Shown here: positions 1 through 10,715 of the stretch, piece after piece
Layout of the letters: every line of letters starts with the position of its first letter
Numbering within the stretch: position 1 is the stretch's first letter
Assembly: GCA_905331475.1 (NCBI GenBank)
Contig: CAJNYU010003919.1
Location: 53,769-117,768, forward strand
Direction: 5' to 3'
Source of the DNA: Rotaria socialis
Taxonomy: Eukaryota > Rotifera > Eurotatoria > Philodinida > Philodinidae
DNA length: 64,000 nucleotides
Notes under the pieces: generated by a model
Database searches by the model: none
The model's input: the letters and a program-made list of their open reading frames with translations, nothing else
Told to the model about the DNA's origin: nothing
Program-made: the position numbers and the translations under genes

Positions 1-842
1 AATCATGATCCACCGCCAAACCGCGCAAATCCCTTAACCAAGTATTTGATAGTGTACTACGTGCGATTGTTTCTATAAATTTTATCTTATTAAATGTGCT
101 TTTGTGAGTGATAGGCAAAACAAGTATAGCGATAGCAACAACGGCAAGAAATATAGTAATTGGAAATACGTTTTTTTGAGTGACATCTAATCAGGCAAAC
201 GTTTTTGAAAACGCGTTTAAACGCACAATAAGAGAAAAAAATTCACGTGTGTGAATGACAATCGAGGTTCCCGATTGTCAGCGAAAACGCTAATTTTTGC
301 CTTCTCCTAGTGTTTACATCAGTTCTCAGTCAGAAAACGTATGTAAATATATTTGAACAAGACAACAAATGGTCCTTTTTCATAGTAACTATCGACGATG
401 GGATCATAATTAGGGTTCTCAGGTATGTAAAAACGACTACTTTTCGTCGTTTTTAGATGCATTTACACGCATTTTTACCCGAAAAAGTGTTTAAACGCAC
501 AGAAAGAAAGAAACGTGACAGTTTTTCGCTCACACTTTGGAATTTCGATTGTCATACAAAGGAGCCTACTTTTTCTGGACTTTTCTCTTTTTGTGTGTTG
601 AAACGTATTCAAACAAATTCTACTTTGCTAGAGTAATAGTTCAGTATAGAAATTAATACTGTTTATTTTTGAATCTTTCAACATCTGCTAGAGAATTTTA
701 ATTTAAATGCATAATGAGAAAAAATTAGCTTACGTTCGCAATGTAAAAGTTTTTAGTATCAACTAAAAAATAGATCAGAGCGATAGTAAACGTGCCGTGT
801 TTTTTTGGGTCTAGAGTTATAAAAAAAATCATTTTTTTTAAA
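1..842. other. gene-free AT-rich stretch
   Basis: No coding exon is visible. A GTTTAAACGCACA motif occurs near 217 and again near 489, each followed by A/G-rich sequence and a CGATTG/CAATCG inverted pair, which suggests two diverged copies of one repeat. Nothing else is recognised. Confidence 0.4.
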
Positions 843-912
843 CGGCTGATGGTAGGGCGCAGAGCTAGGGTGGTTGGGCTCAGCCAAACCATGCCCTACC
901 CTGGTTACGCCA

Positions 913-1205
913 CTATGCTGGAGATGCCAAGGGAGACGCCGTCATACAAAACTATAACTAACACATAATACAAATACTATGCGTATGTAAAATTATTTAA
1001 GCTCATTCTGCGTCTCACGCAGAGACGCCGCATCTCTGGCATCTCCATCTCCCGCATCTCCCGATGAAAACATATTTTTTTGATTTTTAGCCTAGACCCC
1101 TCCGTAAGATGCCGCCTCTGACGCAGAGACGCCGCATCTTCGGGGAACTACTGAAGAAACACATTTTCCTGATTTGAAGGCTATCAGCAACACCCATTCT
1201 TGGGC
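913..1205 (+). mobile_element. partial copy of the CGGGCATGCTGGAGATGCC inverted-repeat element
   Basis: This stretch matches the left third of the element at 34156-35086. Shared features in the same order are the ATGCTGGAGATGCC end, the GGGAGACGCC box, the GTCTCACGCAG box, CATCTCTGGCATCTCCATC, TAGACCCCTCCG and CATTTTCCTGATTTGAAGG. The match stops near 1205, where another element (1212-1604) begins, so the copy is truncated or interrupted by that insertion. Confidence 0.7.
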
Positions 1206-1211
1206 ATGTGA

Positions 1212-1604
1212 TGGGGAATTTGAATTTGCGGCAAAATCGATTTCATTAAAATCATCTCTATTTGTGACAAAATAAAAACTGTACTAGTATACCGCTATAC
1301 TATACGATGGGGTACCTAGTGTGGGTGTATGGAGGGGTACCTAGTGTGGATGCGAGGATTGGTACCTACTGTGGGTGTGGGGAGGGGTACCCAGTGAGGG
1401 TGTGGGGATGGGGTACCTAGTGAGGGTGCGGGGGTGGTACCTTCTCCCCCTTGCCGCTTTGTCTCTGTACGGGATATGTAACATCTAGCTACCGCTATAC
1501 CGCACTGCCGCTATACCGCAATGCCACTAGACCGCAATACCGCAATTGTTATTGCGGTATTGCGGTATAAGCATTTTGATTTTGCCGCAAAATCAAATTC
1601 CCCA
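1212..1604. mobile_element. 393-bp miniature inverted-repeat element carrying a minisatellite
   Basis: The left end reads TGGGGAATTTGAATTTGCGG and the right end carries GATTTTGCCGCAAAATC followed by AAATTCCCCA, so the ends are inverted copies of about 27 bases. The interior holds a 25-bp GGTACC minisatellite (1311-1442) and a CCGCTATAC/CCGCAATAC repeat that is partly palindromic (1490-1570). There is no open frame. Another copy of the left ~120 bases lies inverted at 4874-4991, and the right-end motif recurs at 31914-31940. This is a non-autonomous DNA element; I cannot assign its superfamily. Confidence 0.65.
1309..1442 (+). repeat. 25-bp minisatellite with TGTGGG cores
   Basis: GGTACC (or GGTAC) boxes sit at 1311, 1336, 1361, 1386, 1412 and 1436, giving a period of 25 bases. 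Between them the sequence varies around CTAGTGTGGGTGTGGGGA, so each unit contains one or two TGTGGG-like cores. The array lies inside the inverted-repeat element 1212-1604. Confidence 0.85.
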
Positions 1605-1868
1605 CCAACTCATCGATTTTTGAGCGGAGAGAGGGGATATTAGTGAGTAAGGAGAGAGAGAGAGCTTTATGTTAGATTTCTTTTTTATTTATTTCAAATC
1701 GAAAACAAACATCATACGTACGCGCACACATACTGCTAACTGAAAAACCATCGATATGTATATATCGATGGTTTGGAAAAAAATATAGAAATATAAGTGC
1801 AAAATAAAGAATGACCTGAGATAGTACAGATCAACGAAAAGAGAGAAAAACATAACGAGGGTTAGCCG

Positions 1869-2120
1869 CTAACAGGGGGGCTTAATAATCTTACCAATTT
1901 TCAGTGTGCCAATTGTCATTTCCGTAATTTCCATTTTATCAACTTTTAATGTACCAGTTGTACTTTCCTTAGTTTTCATCTTATCAATTATCATTGTACG
2001 GGTTGCTATTTCGTTAGGTTCCATTTTATTAACTTTTAATGTATCAGTTGCTATTTCTTTAGATTGAATTTTATCAGCTTCCATTGTACACACTTTCTTT
2101 TTACAACAACATGAACCCAT
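1869..2120 (-). CDS. small repeat protein with N-terminal acylation motif
   Basis: An 83-residue frame starts MGSCCCKKK, the pattern of N-myristoylated proteins (glycine 2) with adjacent palmitoylatable cysteines and a basic patch, so the product could be membrane-anchored. The rest is four tandem 15-residue units with the consensus DKMxxxExxTxTLKV, encoded by 45-bp tandem repeats between about 1885 and 2085. Repeats kept exactly in frame over 180 bases argue for coding function. The family is not recognised. No intron is needed, and the gene stands alone among repeats. It could instead be a repeat-derived frame; the start is chosen because the acylation motif begins there. Confidence 0.45.
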   Translation of the reverse strand: MGSCCCKKKVCTMEADKIQSKEIATDTLKVNKMEPNEIATRTMIIDKMKTKESTTGTLKVDKMEITEMTIGTLKIGKIIKPPC

Positions 2121-2550
2121 GTCTAATGATTATCTAGAAAACGTCAAATATAAACATTCATTTATGAGAACAACTAGTGCCAATAACAAATCTGGAGACC
2201 GTTCTTCTCAAAATGGAGGATTCCTTTGGATAAATGAAGTAGAAGTGATAAAGCCATCGACACGTTAGAAAACACGCGGTTTTCTACTCTGTCTTATCAT
2301 TCACAATTTACAAGAGAGTCCTCTATTTGCCTCTCAGAAAAGCCTTAGTGTCAACTTTTTTTCGCCCAATACATCCTCATTAAACGAGCATTTTCCCCTT
2401 ATTCGACACATCTATAATGAGAAACAGCAGATATTGTCCTGTGAAGCAAAACAGACCATCTCTGGTAAGAAATGTTCTTAGAATAAAGAAACGAACGTAC
2501 CATAACATGTTGCCACATTGTCCAATAGCATTCTTTCCCATAAATAATAA

Positions 2551-2745
2551 GGGTGCGAATGTGGGTGAATGGGATTGTAGGTGTTGGTAAGGGGGAACAA
2601 ACTGATTTTTAATGCTAGAAATCACAAGAAATCAAAAGAAATCAAAAGAGATCAAGAAATCAGTTTGTTCCCCATTTGGTGTTGGAGCACGTGGGGTATG
2701 TCTCTTGCCGAAAGCCACACTCATACCCCACATCCGCACTCCGCC
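2551..2745. repeat. long TGTGGG-type hairpin with nested inverted repeat
   Basis: The G-rich arm at 2551-2573 (GGGTGCGAATGTGGGTG) pairs loosely with a C-rich arm at 2715-2745 (ATACCCCACATCCGCAC). Inside, GGGAACAAACTGATTT near 2591 is the exact inverse of AAATCAGTTTGTTCCC near 2656. Short ATCAAAAG repeats fill the loop. Confidence 0.6.
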
Positions 2746-4298
2746 CTTCCTTTTGCTACTCTTTTGTTTTGATGAGTTTTTCGCGATTTCTGCTGTTATT
2801 TCGATGGAAAAGAAGGATAGGTAGAATTTTTTCATGCGCATTATCAAAGGAGTCAATTGGAACGACTTGTCATGATTTTTAATTAGAACACCAAGAGTCT
2901 GGCAAAGTTGGCTGGGAAAATCCATTTTACAAGGATCACTAAGAGTTTTTTTTGACCGACACATTCGATATGGTGCATAAAAACAGCTTCATATGTCTTC
3001 TTCTACTTCTGAAAGTCGGCAAAAATGTGGAGAACTGATAAAAAGAAAAAGCACTTTGAAATATGGGACCTTTGGGTTATTCGAAAAACATACGGAAGTT
3101 ATAAGAAGAACGAGAGTATGTGGCTCACTTTAGAAAAAAAAGCAGTGGCTTCTGAACCGGAATTCGCGCTTATCGCCGCTGTCAATTTAATGATACAGAT
3201 TAAATGAGCACAGTTCCCATACGGTGGCTATCGATACATCAACTTACGGCTAGCTAACACCTAAAACTGTATGGGATGATCATATCACTTAACGTATTCG
3301 CCTACCTGAGATTATTTAGAACTATTATAATCGTCGTCAGCTGAGAAATGTGAGGGGCACTTTATTGCGGTGATTTTTTGGAATGACCTTAATTCATTTT
3401 AAATCTTCGTTATGAAAATATTAAAGGCCTTCCATAGGGCTTCTCCATTTTCTGCCGTAAATGATGAGAACACATGTATTCAGCGGTAATCGGTGATACT
3501 CATCAGTTCTCGCCGGTATTCACCGGAACTCAGGAGTAACTATTCGCAACATTCATCGTTATATTATTTGTCAAATTCTTGATTTTATTGAACTTGACTT
3601 TGGCATCAGTGAAAGGATTTTCACGAAAATAACAGTCTTTCTGCCAAGCTTGATCGCAACTAATCAATAGAGGAATCCGAATCTGTAATCAGTTTGCCAA
3701 AATTCACCATTTTGGTTTCTCGATAACGCGATGGTATTCAGGCAAAATAATACATTTTTTTAAACCGAAATCAGCATTGTGTTTAGTTAGAAACTGATAG
3801 CAAATTTGGATTCCTCGATTTCGATTACTGCAGACCTGCCTTCATGAAAAAAACTTGTTATTTTTGCGAAAAAAAGTCTTCCCTGATGAAACAAAATCAA
3901 TTAAAAGAAAACCTAAGATGTGACAAATAATTCAAGGAGTCACTTTTACGCATAGTAACTCGTGAGTACTGATAAAGACTAGTGAAAATCTGAGAGAAGC
4001 GGTGACAGAGAAAGCAACCAGTAATCGTTTCACTTGTCTCAAGAGCAGGAACCGATACGGTAAGGAGATGTATGATTGTCTCCGCTGCATCACTATATAT
4101 ATATATATATAAAGGCAACTATAAAACCACAATGGATTGTAAAATCATTTAGATTACAACTGGAGTTTTGTGATAAGAAATGTTTTTATTGTAAGAGTCG
4201 TGAAGCTCTCCAAAAATTCAATAACAATATCTGATAGACGTCAGTGGCGGTCCAAATCAGTGTTGTCAGATGTCAAACTCAAAAATGCGGACAATTTG
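2746..4298. other. gene-free stretch
   Basis: Only short open frames with no recognisable protein are present. There is a TA dinucleotide run near 4095-4110. Around 3460-3545 imperfect CAGCGGTAATCGGTG / CGCCGGTATTCACCGG repeats occur. No RNA gene or promoter could be supported. Confidence 0.4.
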
Positions 4299-4340
4299 AA
4301 GGGTGTGGGTGTTCAGATCAAGACCTTCACCCACGCCCTC
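4299..4340. repeat. TGTGGG-type hairpin
   Basis: GGGTGTGGGTG at 4301-4311 is followed after about 16 bases by CACCCACGCCCT at 4328-4339. The arms are complementary with one mismatch. Confidence 0.7.
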
Positions 4341-4590
4341 ATTGATGACAATGTTTTCATGCTCAAAATATACTCTCTTTGATAGTCACCGAAAAGTGTT
4401 ATATACATGGGTTTGTCGAGTGAACTTTGCTTTAGAAAATCTACATTATATGCACAAATTCTGCATTAAAAACTATATGATGATGGATATTTTACATATT
4501 TTTAGCCCTACTTTATTATGTTTCTGTATTTTAAGCCATATTTTGCCATGAGATGCCTAATTCGAATTCGAATATAAACATACATGTCGA

Positions 4591-4740
4591 ACTTGAAACT
4601 TGAATTCAACTGAAACTTCAAGTTTCAAGTTTCAAGGGTGTGGGTGCCGGGGAAGCAGTAGTGTCAGAGCAATAACGCCAAACTTGAAACTTGAAACTTG
4701 AAGTTTCAGTTGAATTCAAGTTTCAAGTTTGACACTACTG
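4591..4740. repeat. perfect 46-bp inverted repeat enclosing a TGTGGG unit
   Basis: Positions 4591-4636 (ACTTGAAACTTGAATTCAAC onward) and 4683-4728 are exact reverse complements over 46 bases; each arm is itself made of CTTGAAACTTGAA sub-repeats. The loop holds GGGTGTGGGTGCCGGGG. A second pair, CAGTAGTGTCA at 4656-4666 and TGACACTACTG at 4730-4740, overlaps the first. The absence of mismatches suggests a recent origin. Confidence 0.85.
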
Positions 4741-4872
4741 AATATAAATGGACACCCAACTGCATGGTATGAATTCGAAAATAAGTGATAGACATAGATT
4801 TAGTTTTAGTTGCGTATTTAGCAATAGATCTCAGATTAATCTACCCTGTAATAAACCCTTAATGCGTATTTC

Positions 4873-4873
4873 N
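4873..4873. other. ambiguous base (N)
   Basis: A single N lies at the edge of a minisatellite-bearing element copy. A second single N is at 45285. Both suggest assembly joins or polishing failures. Confidence 0.9.
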
Positions 4874-4991
4874 TACACCCACACTAGGTACCCCATCGTA
4901 TAGTATAGCGGTATACTAGTACAGTTTTTATTTTGTCACAAATAGAGATGATTTTAATGAAATCGATTTTGCCGCAAATTCAAATTCCCCA
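4874..4991 (-). mobile_element. truncated inverted copy of the 1212-1604 element
   Basis: The sequence is the reverse complement of about 1212-1325, nearly base for base: one minisatellite unit, the CCGCTATACTATACGATGG block, the TTTGTGACAAAATAAAAAC block and the terminal AAATTCCCCA. It is cut off at the ambiguous base (N) at 4873, exactly where the minisatellite would continue, so the truncation is probably an assembly collapse. Confidence 0.8.
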
Positions 4992-5199
4992 TCATATGAA
5001 ATCGATCTCCGCCCAACAACGCCCAAATTAGATGAAATTTTCAAGATATGTTGGAACTAGAAAAGGGGAGACTAGCATCAACTTTTCAGCCAGAAATCTT
5101 CAGGTTTCAGGGAGATATGAGCCAAACAAGGGTCTAAAATGACTCATGTGGCATCCGAAGTTTTGCGATCCTGGTTTGTTGCATATATCCACTTTTTTT

Positions 5200-5386
5200 C
5201 TTGAAAAGAGCATCTCAAGATACAGAGCACACGGAAGCCGCTTTTTTCAAATAGTCCTTTTTTAAGCGCAAAAAAGGGATCAGAAAATGGTAACCAAATC
5301 ATATAACTGGTTGTACATTGACCGAACAATGGCTTCATTTTAAAAAGTGACTTCCGTGTGCCCTGCACCTTGAGATACTATTTTGG
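5200..5386. repeat. foldback repeat with ~50-bp arms
   Basis: The left arm (about 5200-5252: ATCTCAAGATACAGAGCACACGG region) is the inverse of the right arm (about 5335-5386: CTTCCGTGTGCCCTGCACC region) with few mismatches. The loop is about 85 bases. The open frame across it is a by-product. Confidence 0.6.
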
Positions 5387-5453
5387 GCGTGGGTGTGGGA
5401 GACGTCGGGCTTTATGTGAATGGCATATTGTACCAAACCACACCCACACCCTT
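5385..5453. repeat. TGTGGG-type hairpin
   Basis: GGGCGTGGGTGTGG at 5385-5398 pairs with CCACACCCACACCC near 5438-5451 around a loop of about 40 bases. Confidence 0.8.
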
Positions 5454-5454
5454 G

Positions 5455-6425
5455 ATTTGTTTTAAGAAAAAGCTTGCAAATAAATTAAAAAATCTATACT
5501 TTTACTTCCCTCGTCGAGCTCTACCTAACTATATATAAGAAAGGAAAAAAACGATAGAGCTTTTCATTTCTTGCATCCTAATAATGAATTCTTTTAGACC
5601 CACAACAACAACCGTCAAGATGCCCAAATATCTCCATAGCACCAGCAGATGTAACCTCTTTAGACCAAATCGTCCAAGACGCAGACTTCTCACACATTGT
5701 TTCTGGAAGCATTAAAGTAAAGGATGATTTTTGTTCGACTTTGCTCCTTAGGATACTAATCATTTTAACAGGAAAATACAAAAAATGTCCATGATAAAAT
5801 AAAAAATCTACTATCCCCCAAGTCGCAATTTCAATAGGCTAAAAAAGTGAAGCAAGGTACTTCGTACAATTCTATATGCTAGTTTACTGATCTCGTTGTA
5901 TGCAAAAAACGTTTTCGAGGACAAAATAATCTTCGACAGTCTAAGATTTTTGGGTGCGGGTGTGATCTTTGCTGCACTCATATCCACATGCTGTATAGTA
6001 CACTCCCGGACCTATTTGTTAAGACATACTGCCCTCTCACCTATATTTGAGCGTCCCGTGTGGCGTGCGTTAAAAGACAGGTTGTTCTGCTCTGCATTTG
6101 TCCTACACATATGCAGGCCTAAATAGCCAATCTATAGGGCGGAATCTGCATTTTGTGGCATCCCATAGTCGGAACCAACTCTGGAAAAATATAACTGGTC
6201 AGTACGCCCGGTTTTAAAAAAGAAAATGGTCACTGAAACCAATTCTCATTAAAGGAACCAGCTTATAGAACTGTGATCTGCCATAGATCTACTAGATAGT
6301 TGACAATAGCAGCCAACCTAGCAACACTTGTGAAGAATATTTTACAAAAAGAAAGGCTGAATTTGGTTAAGTAGCCATGTCTTTTTTATTCAGGCGATAC
6401 AAAAGATTTACAATTTACTCATATA
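5455..6425. other. stretch without a convincing gene
   Basis: A 67-codon minus-strand frame (5578-5781) ends in a CCCGSKRIHY tail and could be a terminal exon, but no partner exon or homologue is recognised. A weak G-arm/C-arm pair lies at 5952-5989 (GGGTGCGGGTGTGA, CACTCATATCCACA). Confidence 0.3.
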
Positions 6426-8886
6426 TAGGGTGGTCCCACGGTCAGGAAAAAAGGAAGGAAACAGCACACCCTAGCAAATATACTCATCAAATGAGCACGA
6501 CTTTGCAACATGGGTACTCAAGCTACTCATGAACTTTTTTCATTGAATATTTAGCTCAACTCTGATACACTTATATGTTGTATAATATATAAAAATTAGG
6601 CAATAAAGAAAGATTCTGGAAGTTAAATAAGAAATAGAGAAAAATCATTTAATGGATTATTTACTTTATTCTCTATTCTTTTGTGATGAGTAATTTACAA
6701 AATGTCGATGGATGGGGACTTTAGCACAAGACAGAAAATGATTTTTCATTTACAACTGTTAACTTTGCGAGCAAGATTTAATATTCATTTCAACATCTTA
6801 ATCGAAATTCGTTCTAATCTTATTTTCTAAATTTAGATGAAAGGTTCTGTATCAACAGTCAGGTTTTCAGATTAATGGTGAAACATATTGGAAAAAACGG
6901 AACTAATGACTTTTTCTACAAATCTATTGTAATTTCAAAGGATAAAGATACGTGGATAATACTATAAACGCATAATTTTATTTTTCATTCCTTTTTTTTT
7001 ATAAATTCTTAGATGGTTGTAGGAAGGCATGAGTTTTTAAGTATTAATTTGTTCTTTTTGTATACTAATCAATATTTTATGTTTATTGGTAATTGCATTT
7101 TTCATTTTAACTAAATAATTTATCATTCATCTTTCCTCAAGTTTATTTTACTGCCATTAATATGTGTTCATCGTACTCTTACTTTATGAGATAGCGACGA
7201 AAATTTCTTTGTCCTTATAGAAGAGTTAGATGTTTCTTTATTTTTTAAGCAATCAACGAAAACAATGAAGTTTTGAAATAGCAAAAAATCTATTTTTAAG
7301 AAAATATAAGATCAACAATGCTGGCTCATCATATTTATTTATTGATCACACAGTTTTTAAATTTATTACCAATTGTACATTTTATCAGAAACAGATTTTG
7401 TGGAGCTCATATATATTTTCGAAGAAGATAGTAAGTGTAAATTTTAAGTCGAAGTTTCCTGGGTTCCCGTCCTCATTGCAGAGACGTTCCAGACTTTTTG
7501 AAAGATAATCAATATAGATGTTTGTGAGCTGATTATTAAATATAACAATACGTAAAATCGGTTGTAGATATTACGGATACACAAAAAAGGCTTATTTACT
7601 AATTAATTTCATTATTGTAATAATAAGAACGCGAAATTAAAAGAAAAGAATTAAGAAAAGTAAAAAGCAATAATGCAAATAAATTACAGGGCACCATTAG
7701 AGAAAACAAGAAAGATTCTGTTCAAAATGCAGATATTAGCGAGGTTCTTACTGTGATATTCAATTATCTTGCAAACTATCGTCTACTAGAGATTTTCCAC
7801 TCTGCGTATTCTGTATTAGTTTAGTGAAACTAGAGAATATATGTGTAATCCACATTTTTGCTCCAAAGGGGGTTGTGCTAAAAAATTTTTCTTGTTATTT
7901 CCAGATTTTCTTTCTTTCTTTGTTTTCAAGAAAAAAAAATATTCGAATCATATAAAAGTAAAGAGAAATATCTAACGTTTTTTTAAAATAAAGGCAAAGA
8001 TTTCTTTACCTTTAATATTTGTGTTAAAAAAATAATGAAAATAAATTAATACTTATAGTTCGCATATCGATTGTTATCTCAAGTCGTCAGTATGTAGATT
8101 GTATTATTTTGTCATTAATTTTATATTCAGATAAAACTGCTGTACTACAACAGTACTGAGCACGATATACACCAATTAATATTTGACATAAACCCATAGA
8201 GTGCTAAAAAAATACTCAATATTCCAAGGCGAGTACTCGATGGTCGTGCTCAGGTTCTAGCACGAGTACTACTGATAAGTACTCAAAAGCCGTGAGTACT
8301 CATGAATTATCTTGACATTTTCTAGCGTGAGTACCTTCACTCCGGTATTCTTTTCAATTTTTCCTTCATACATCGACAGTTAGACGTCATATTTGGATCA
8401 CATATATTATGTAATAATACTCAGAAAGCACCCTATAAGCAGGCTTTGCTGAAAAATACCCGAATGTCTCCTGTGCACTACTATTTGACTACCACATAAG
8501 GTTGCTTTTGTTTTCGAAGTCATTTGATAACATTCTGTTAGACTGCATCTTAAAATAATTTTATATGCAAAAAGCTAAAAATCACTTAAAAATTTAAATA
8601 ATTTATATCGTCTAGTACGCCTTGGTGCCAGCGGACAAAAAGATAGATACAAATTGGAGCAGGCAAACAATTAACTTCAACAATAATTATATTAGAGTAC
8701 AACAAAAAATTTTCTGCGTTGTTCAACAAAATCGTAACAGCCAAGTACTAATGATAGGATGCTTCTCTGAGTAGCATCATATAGTATATCTGGTTCAAAT
8801 ATGAGATTTAACATTCGATCTATTAAGAATAAATTGAAAAAAAGATGCTATTTCCTTACCTTTCCCCTTACTTTTGGGCCACCCTC
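6426..8886. mobile_element. candidate mariner-like non-autonomous element
   Basis: The left end (TAGGGTGGTCCC, then GTCAGGAAAAAAGGAAGGAAA) and the inverse of the right end (GAGGGTGGCCC, then AAGGGGAAAGGTAAGGAAA) agree, and both ends are flanked by TA, the target of Tc1/mariner elements. AGGGTGGCCCAAAAGT-type ends are usual in mariners. The 2.46-kb interior is very AT-rich, has no open frame above 60 codons, and contains internal GAGTACTCA-rich repeats near 6500 and 8160-8330. I could not find transposase remnants, so the assignment rests on the ends alone. Confidence 0.45.
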
Positions 8887-9236
8887 TATTCTATGAATGA
8901 AGATTTCGGAATAATATAATATGTGATTGAAAGTTTAATAGATAGAATTTTCTTTTTAATGCGTTTCAGGTTTTTTCTTGTTGAAAAAAAATATCGAATA
9001 CATTTCAGCAACTTCAAAAGGCAAGAACACGCAATAAAATGCCGCTAGCCTTTGCTCATATCTTCCAGCAATCAGATGATTCAATCGATTGGTCAACAGT
9101 TGCAATGTTAGTTTTTCGCGACAAGACTGCAGGAATTTTTTAATGAACGTTATTGGTCGTATCTAGGGATAACTCTTTATCTTTACTTTCTTTTAGAATA
9201 AAGGATAAAGATGAAATGAAAAAAACAAAGAGTTTG

Positions 9237-10055
9237 TTTTTCAAGAGTTAATGTGATAGAAAGAGTTCTAAAACTAGAGAAATCAAATCATGATTATTTT
9301 GATCATGCTAATTTTGTATTTTCTCATGATTCAATTTTTCACATCTGAGATCCGTTTCAGGTGTCGAGAAAATTTCTTAGTCGCTATTCTATTGCAATTC
9401 TTTATAATTCGAAAGCGATAAGTGTGTTGATTAGAAATATAACAATCTTTTTTCGAAAGTACTCAGATAATCAGAGAAAACGTGAAGGATTTTCTGGAAG
9501 TGTTAAAAACAAGTTTTTCACATGAAAGTGAATTAAAACTCGCAATCGATTTGTGAAAAACATAATCATTGTTTCTTCGACTCTTTGTTTTGGGTCGAAA
9601 TATGAACCCCTATTCTTCCTCCTGGACTTTTGGACAAATGCGTTTCATCAAAGCAGCCATTTAAATTTCTTGATCACTCGGACTCAATCTCGAAATGATA
9701 TTTTACAAGTTCAGAAAAAACGTTGGCCAGTGCCTGTTTTTACGAATCTATTTCGGGTTTTAATTGATTTCCGTGTCAAAAGCTTGTTTTTAACACTTCC
9801 AGAAAATTCTTCACGGTTTTCTTATTATCGGAGTACTTTCGAAAAAAAATGTTATATTTGTAATCAGCACACTTATTGCTTTCGAACTATAAAGAATTGC
9901 AATAGAACAGCGTTTTAAGCATTTTCTCGATAGTGGAGATTTCCCAGACATGAAAAATTGAGCCATAGGAAAATACAAAATTAACTTGAGCAAAATAATC
10001 ATGATTTGATTTCTCTAGTTTTAGCACTCTTTCTATCACATTAGCTCTCAAAAAG
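9237..10055. mobile_element. 820-bp foldback element with ~300-bp arms
   Basis: From about 9237 the sequence (CAAGAGTTAATGTGATAGAA, then CTAGAGAAATCAAATCATGA) returns in inverse near 9980-10055. The similarity continues inward through TCTGGAAGTGTTAAAAACAAG near 9495 and its inverse near 9785, and then through TTAATT-rich sequence near 9530 and 9760. The arms therefore cover nearly 300 bases each, diverged, around a loop of about 150-200 bases. The 121-codon frame inside (9553-9918) crosses arm and loop and looks accidental. No target duplication could be defined. Confidence 0.75.
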
Positions 10056-10715
10056 GTAATTCGTTATTTGTTGACTTATATTTGTTTGTTAAATCAATAC
10101 TAAATGACCACACATAGTCTTATCCATAATTAGATAAATTCAAAGCATATGAAAAATAATTTTCTTAGTTGCCTCAGAACTTTAACAAAATATCTTCATA
10201 AACAAATAGCATGCTAGTTGTTCCCCAAAAGAAGCAACCATCTATCAAATCATCAATTGATGTGTCCAAATATCCAAAAAATCAGACAAACGTATCTGTG
10301 TGGAGTCGTATAATGCATTTCTATTGTTATTGACTAGTTAGTTTTTGAACTTATTATTTGTTTCCACTATATTGGAATAAACGCGGTTTCAGTAGCAAAA
10401 GATTTTGAATAGTGCCGAAAAGATGCTGAGATGGTGTGACGAAGCCATCCGTCTGGTTATTGCCTTGACTTCGCATTTCAGATTCAAAGGAGCTGCGTAA
10501 ACAAGATTTCAACAGTCTCATACTCTTCGGGCACAATTGGTTTTTTATTTTTTCGATTATAATTCAATAATTACATCAGTTTTCCATCGCATAATTTTTC
10601 TAATTGTACTACATGAATTATTATCCTCTAATTAATGTATTCTCTAACATCTTAGTTGATTAAATAAAAAGAAAATTAATTTCATTTTGTATTATAGTTT
10701 GAATCGAATCCTGAA
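10056..10715. other. upstream region of the coiled-coil gene
   Basis: No convincing exon is seen. The sequence is AT-rich and ends in ATTATAG at 10691-10697, a possible splice acceptor just before the ATG at 10716, so an unseen upstream non-coding exon is possible. Confidence 0.3.

Noticed and set aside
1309-1442. Terminal telomere array
   Set aside because: The repeat has a 25-base period with GGTACC boxes and lies inside an inverted-repeat element with unrelated DNA on both sides, so it is not a true telomere end.
9553-9918. 121-codon open frame as a gene
   Set aside because: It spans the loop and right arm of a foldback element, reads into the inverse of the left arm, and has no protein-like character.
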